Below, one piece after another: positions 59,395 to 64,000 of a DNA stretch of 64,000 nt; the stretch's first letter is position 1; each line of letters starts with the position of its first letter. Location of the stretch: positions 71,950-135,949 of the forward strand of contig VXBM01001009.1 in NCBI GenBank assembly GCA_013400155.1, written 5' to 3'. Origin of the DNA: Helopsaltes ochotensis (Eukaryota; Chordata; Aves; Passeriformes; Locustellidae). The notes beneath the pieces are model-generated. The model saw nothing but the letters and a program-made list of their open reading frames with translations, was not told where the DNA came from and ran no database searches. Both the position numbers and the translations under genes were made by a program.

Positions 59395-59470
59395 CTTTTT
59401 ATTCTGGGACGCGTTGGATCAGTGGGACTCTGTCCTGCTGAAGCCAATGGAACTCTCCCCCTTCCTCCAA
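59395..59470. repeat. Possible relic of an old unclassified amniote repeat
   Basis: GGATCAGTGGGACTCTGTCC followed by TGCTGAAGCCAATGGAACTC resembles the GATCAGG...GAAGTCAATGGGA-type cores of very old dispersed repeats in reptiles and birds. It is short and diverged. Confidence 0.25.
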
Positions 59471-61480
59471 ACAGAATTACGCCCTCAACGAGCAATTTGC
59501 CTTTTTTTTTAAGATCAGGAAAGCCCATAAAACCATACAGCGACAGCTACAAAACGCACGAGACTTCACCCTGCCAAAAAACCCTAAAATTCAAACCCTA
59601 AAAAGAAAAAAAAAAAATCTTTTCCAGCCGAATTCTTGGAGATCCAGAAGTTTTCCGAAATCTGGAAGGTGCTGAGGCCCCGGCACGTCCAGGGCTCCGC
59701 TATTTGCTGCTAAACTTAGGTTAATAGCTGATGACCCTTTCCATTCTTAACCCCGAGCTCTGACCTCCTGACCCACCCCTGGTGATGGTGTTTATAAGCG
59801 TGTTGCCACTGGTGTAAATAAAAAAGGAACACAATGTGCTGAAATTGTTACTGGTGATGACAACTGACACACATTTTACACCGCCAGTGGGCAAACCCAT
59901 CAATAAATAACTCCAAAGCTGGTGTTAATGTGCTCAGAGCTTCTTGCAGTGCTCGTGTCATTTGGGCTGGTTTCCTTCTTTTTTTTCTTTTTTTTTTTGT
60001 GGGACAAACAGAAAGTTTCCAATAAGGAAACAGACCTAAATTAAGGATAAGGTTTGCCATTAGCATCAGATCACAGCTGGATTTTCTACCTTCCAAGGTA
60101 CTCCTTCAAATACAAATAAAACAAAAAAAAAGACCACCAAAAAACCCCACGAAAATCTCCTGCACCATAGATCAAGCAGAACAGCCTGTTTTCTAAAAGC
60201 TTCCAAGTGAAAAACCATGTGGCTCGTGATGAAAATAAAGGTTTTTGAAAATCCCTGGCTGTGGGGCACTGTGAAAACTCTTGTTCTCCATGCTGTCCAC
60301 AAGTTAACCAAAACAAACTTTTAAAACTGCCAAAACCTGTTGGAATGCTTTGTATAAAAATAAGACTAAAGGACAGACTCTAAAATCGCACCCATCTGTT
60401 AAAAAAAATTCCTTTTTTAAAAATTAAATAATTTTCTCCCAAGTTCATTGCAAATTAAATTTCAATCCAGATTAGAATGACAGGACAAGAGTTAAAATTT
60501 ACTACAATACACAGCCACATTCTGCACCAGAACATGAGTTCCTGTGGTTGACATTTGCCTCTTTTACTGAAGATACTGCAATGACAAATACAGACTTTCT
60601 GAATTTATGTGAATTATTTCAAATTATAAATGATGTAGGGTACAAGGGCTCCTTTTTGGAGTCCTCAACCCCACCCCTCGCTCTGCCAGCCTCTGGCAGT
60701 GACTCAGATGGAAACACAGAGGGAAAACAAAGGGGAACCACCAAGCAAGAAATATCCGACAGATTTAAATATTTCCCAGTTAGAAATCTTCTGATCATCT
60801 CCACCAATTTGTCAAGGGACTGTGAAATCCTGCAAAGGCCACGAAGAGCACAAACCCCACACGCCCGGGGAAACTGTGGATTCCTGAGAACCAGCTGATC
60901 AGGAAATGCAGGAAAATATAATAGCAAAATGTAAGATTTTCTCAAAGTCCTGACCATTAACATGAAAAAACTTGCATTTAATGGTGAACAGTTAATTATT
61001 TTTTTTTCTTAGTGTTGCTGCTACAATTTGATGAGGCAAAAGCTCCATGAGCCTAAAGGAACAAGTTGTAAAAGTGATTCTAGTAGATGTAACAACCTAT
61101 AAAATACGGTCAAATAACAGTCATCTGTCTTTCTCCAAAAAAGAAAAATCAGATTACGTGTAATTGCAAAATCTAATTTCCACTCCCCCATTTTCCATTT
61201 AAATTTCCACTTTTAGGAAATATTCCCTCGCTCCTAAAGTCGTGCCTGTGTAAAAGAGGCTTTGCCACGTTTCTAATTGATTCGTTTTACACTCTCGAAA
61301 GGATAACAGTGATTTTGCAAAAGAATTCCTTCTGCCTCGCACACATCTCTCATTTGCCCATCTTAATTCAATTAAAGGAAGTAAGGACGGTTTGACCGAT
61401 GAATGAACCATATTTTAACTGAGGACATTTCTATGTAAACTGCAATATACCAAGCACTAATTCTCAGCCAGTTACTTCCG
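59471..61480. other. Unique AT-rich stretch
   Basis: No gene is recognised. T- and A-rich low-complexity patches lie near 59980-59999 and 60120-60130. 60340-60700 is AT-rich and repeat-free, and 60960-61200 is likewise. Nothing can be attributed to a transcript. Confidence 0.5.
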
Positions 61481-61690
61481 ATCTGCAACTTTTATTTTGA
61501 AAGGTCACGGCTTGGTCACCGAAAAGACGGAGGATATTAAATGCTGGCAAGCATTGCACAACAGTGCAAAACTGCAGGCTGATATCAAAAGATTTTAAAC
61601 TCAAATGCAATTTATATGCAAACAGTCTGTATTTATTCTTAGCTATCAGTAGCTGGAAGTCAAAACTTTAAAGCAACTCCTCTTTAAAAA
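61481..61690. promoter_or_regulatory. Candidate regulatory element: DR5-like repeat plus octamer
   Basis: AGGTCA (61502-61507) and TGGTCA (61513-61518) form a direct repeat with five bases (CGGCT) between them, the spacing used by retinoic-acid-receptor heterodimers. The second half-site departs from the usual RGKTCA. An octamer-like ATGCAAA lies at 61616-61622 in AT-rich sequence. The block is free of repeats. Motif presence is directly seen; binding is inference. Confidence 0.25.
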
Positions 61691-64000
61691 ACAAGAAATC
61701 CTTTAAAAAAACCCTTTCAAACCAACCCAGCTCGGTGCATTGTGTGTCTGGTCCTTGGAAGGACATTAAGGAAAAGATAATTTCTCTATTTCCCATTGGA
61801 TTTATATCATATTGCTGGGAATTGCTATGCCCAGGACACTAAATGGATCACTTCTGTGGGCTGTTAAAGGAAATATGTACAGGAACACTGAGCCCAGCTA
61901 CCAAAATTTATTTACAGGTGTAAATAAAGCAGGGACATGTCATCGTGGCTATCCAGAGTTACCTGGAATATAATTTCTGCCATCAACAGTGACATCACCC
62001 TTTCATTTGATTTGAATCTCTGACCTGGAATACCCTGGAATATTGGGATGTATTTTAATCTATAAAAGAGGTTAAAAGTGGAACAAAAAGCAACAGCTTC
62101 AAAGCTTAATTTAAGCACACACAACTATTTGCTAAGAATGTAAAGGAGATGCTACCAGCCCAGCTGTGAAATTAATGAGTGCATTTATTATTTCTACATC
62201 AGGTAGAGAAGTTCTCCATCCTCATCCTCTCCCCAGACATGGACACTTTGCTGCTGCTGCACCCCTGGGTGAGAGCAGAAAAATTCCTTCAAGTTGAAGG
62301 AAAACACAGCAGATTTGCTGAGGAGCAGCACAATACAGGGGTGGGTCCGATGGTGGGGAGCATCAACACTCTCTGTGAAGTGTTATCAGACAAAGACAAC
62401 ATTTCAAGGAGAAATGGGGATAATATATTTTCAAGGTTGTTCCCTCAGCACCTTCTGGCCACTGCTCTCAGCCTCGCTGCGTAACAGGAGATGTCTGCAG
62501 AAGCTGGCAGAGGAGGGAATGGTCAAATAAGGATATTTTTAAGGAAATACTCGCTGACAGCACGCTGAAATGAGGATAAACACATGCCTACTGTTTCAAA
62601 CCAGCTGCAAAGGCTGAACTTTTATTAAATAAACACGGCAAACAAGCCAGCTAAAGCCCACAGGCAAGCTGCTCTGGCACCAGGGAGGTGAGGATGATGA
62701 GGTGTGTCCTTGACCAACTACTTGGGAAGTTCCTCCTGAATCTGTCAGGTAGCACCTGAGGGGTTTAAATCTGAATTTCCACTGAGAACAACAAAGCCTG
62801 GGGAGGGTTTCACATTTGTACCAATGATAGGGACAAATTGCAGATGAGTGAGGGGCTCTAGAAGTGCCTTCTCTCACTTCTCTCACAAGGTGGCCACTGG
62901 TGCCCTCGAGGAGTCAAGAGACACAGGGCTGTCTCCAAAATAGATCTCAGACAAAAGTTTGGGTCCTTTGGGTTTAATTTCAGATCAGTCTCTCACATTT
63001 GGCCCTTTAACAAACACCCAGGTTTAAAAGTGACGCAACAAGTTTTAATTAGGATGCTGACAAAATTACTTGCTGGAAATACAAAACCCCTGACAGGTTT
63101 GAGAGCTCACATTTTGGTGACCAGGTAGGATCCGAGTCACTTCTGGAAAGCTCCCTTTTGCATCTAACACCAGACTTTTCAGTCATCAAACCCACTCCAC
63201 AGCAGTGCTGAAACCAAAAAAGTCCCAACTCCGCTGCCCGTGGAGGGAGAGCTCAGGAGCAGAGCAGCAGAAAGCAGCTCCTCACGTTGGCCAGCATTAT
63301 AAATAAAGGACATCCAGCCTGTGCCACGGGGAAGAGTTATTCCCATTTGTGAGTTTTTCCTGGAGTGAGAGCAAACCCCACTAAATATTCCTGTCTGCCT
63401 CGGTGTGCACATAGAGCCCCGAGCACATAAATCTGCAGGAATATTGCTCTTAGAAGGACCAAGACACACACAGAGAGATGCCCGTGGAGATGATTTAAGG
63501 AAGAGAACGCTGTCCTGGACGCTGGTTTTGGGGTGGGATCTGCAGGATGCCCACGGGGACGGTGGCGGTACCCGTTGGGTGGCAGTGGCACTGCCAGCCC
63601 GGCCAGGCCGCGTGTTAATGACCTCGCAGCAGTAGACAGATCCAGTCCTTCTGCTTTTCTTTCTCACTGAATGATTTCCCTAAAGCCAAAGCTGGGCAAA
63701 ATGCCACTAATGCTGCCGTAAAACTCCCGCTGCGTTCGGAGGGGAGGCAGGCGACTGAGGGTTAGGAGGTAATCAAGCTTACAGATTAAGGCTCGCTAAA
63801 GCTACAAGATCAGCAGGGCTCGGGGTGTTTATTAACTCTTTGGAAACCAAGATGCACCATTTCCTAGCAGGTCCATAAAAAGGAGGTTTTCTAAGCAGCC
63901 CTGAGAGCCGAACTGTTCTGCAGGATGAATTCTCATCTGTGCGAAGGCAGGAGCGCAGAAGGGACGCACTCGGAACCTATTTGGAGCAGTTTCGGCATAA
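61691..64000. other. Unique non-coding stretch to the window end
   Basis: No exon is recognised. 61690-62200 is AT-rich and the rest is mixed. 63520-63620 carries several CpGs in a G+C-rich patch, with open frames on both strands (63179-63667 minus, 63405-63635 plus) that resemble no known protein. There is no repeat family, terminator or RNA gene. Confidence 0.5.

Noticed and set aside
61530..61590. AGCATTGCACAACAGTGCAA-like segment as a possible microRNA hairpin
   Set aside because: Pairing is short and the sequence does not match a microRNA seed family I can name with confidence.
1..64000. tRNA, rRNA, CRISPR, bacterial operons, phage or viral genes, endogenous retrovirus
   Set aside because: I looked for box A/B tRNA signatures, repeated spacers, dense co-directional frames, and LTR pairs or polymerase motifs, and saw none that held up.

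Overview
The window looks like 64 kb of vertebrate nuclear DNA, almost certainly from a bird. The main evidence is a set of degraded CR1 LINE 3' ends. They carry the diagnostic avian terminal block (a TTCCAACC-type core followed by an ATTCTATGATT-like end) and occur in both orientations. There are also many A/T homopolymers and short microsatellites. There is no Alu- or L1-like material and no bacterial-style gene packing. One 50-base run of N and one single N show that this is a piece of a draft assembly.

I recognise no protein-coding exon, tRNA, rRNA, snRNA, CRISPR array or intact transposase/polymerase gene. Open frames are short or compositionally explained. Two are long enough to deserve a check: a minus-strand frame at 11721-12575 and a minus-strand frame at 27144-27944. 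Neither resembles a protein family I know. The window is best read as intergenic or intronic DNA.

Layout. 1-8 kb: unique sequence with short CpG-bearing patches and one CR1. 8.0-8.5 kb: a CpG-dense patch, a minus-strand TATA box and an 82-base poly(A) run. 8.5-17 kb: AT-rich unique DNA, a second very long A-rich run at 12.75 kb, a CR1 at 16.3 kb and the assembly gap at 17.1 kb. 17-30 kb: unique DNA with two CR1 copies (22.1 and 24.7 kb) and a purine/pyrimidine tract pair at 29.4-29.6 kb. 30-38 kb: two CR1 copies, a hairpin at 32.85 kb and a UTR-like or conserved-element-like block at 35.4-36.2 kb. 38-46 kb: a potential G-quadruplex tract at 39.9 kb, a 121-base T-rich run at 42.7 kb and a CR1 at 45.0 kb. 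46-52 kb: a block dense in SOX-like and homeodomain-like motifs at 47.0-47.6 kb and an old palindromic amniote repeat at 51.45 kb. 52-64 kb: a CpG-rich block at 56.1 kb followed by a roughly 61-base tandem duplication that preserves two CACGTG E-boxes, and a nuclear-receptor-like direct repeat at 61.5 kb.

Functional reading, as inference only: the AT-rich, repeat-poor blocks with clustered developmental transcription-factor motifs resemble conserved non-coding elements in gene deserts around developmental regulators. I cannot measure conservation here and do not name the neighbouring gene. I found no convincing evidence of a new multi-gene biological system. The most unusual sequence-level observations are the duplicated E-box module, the SOX/homeodomain cluster, the three very long A/T runs and the candidate promoter at 8 kb.
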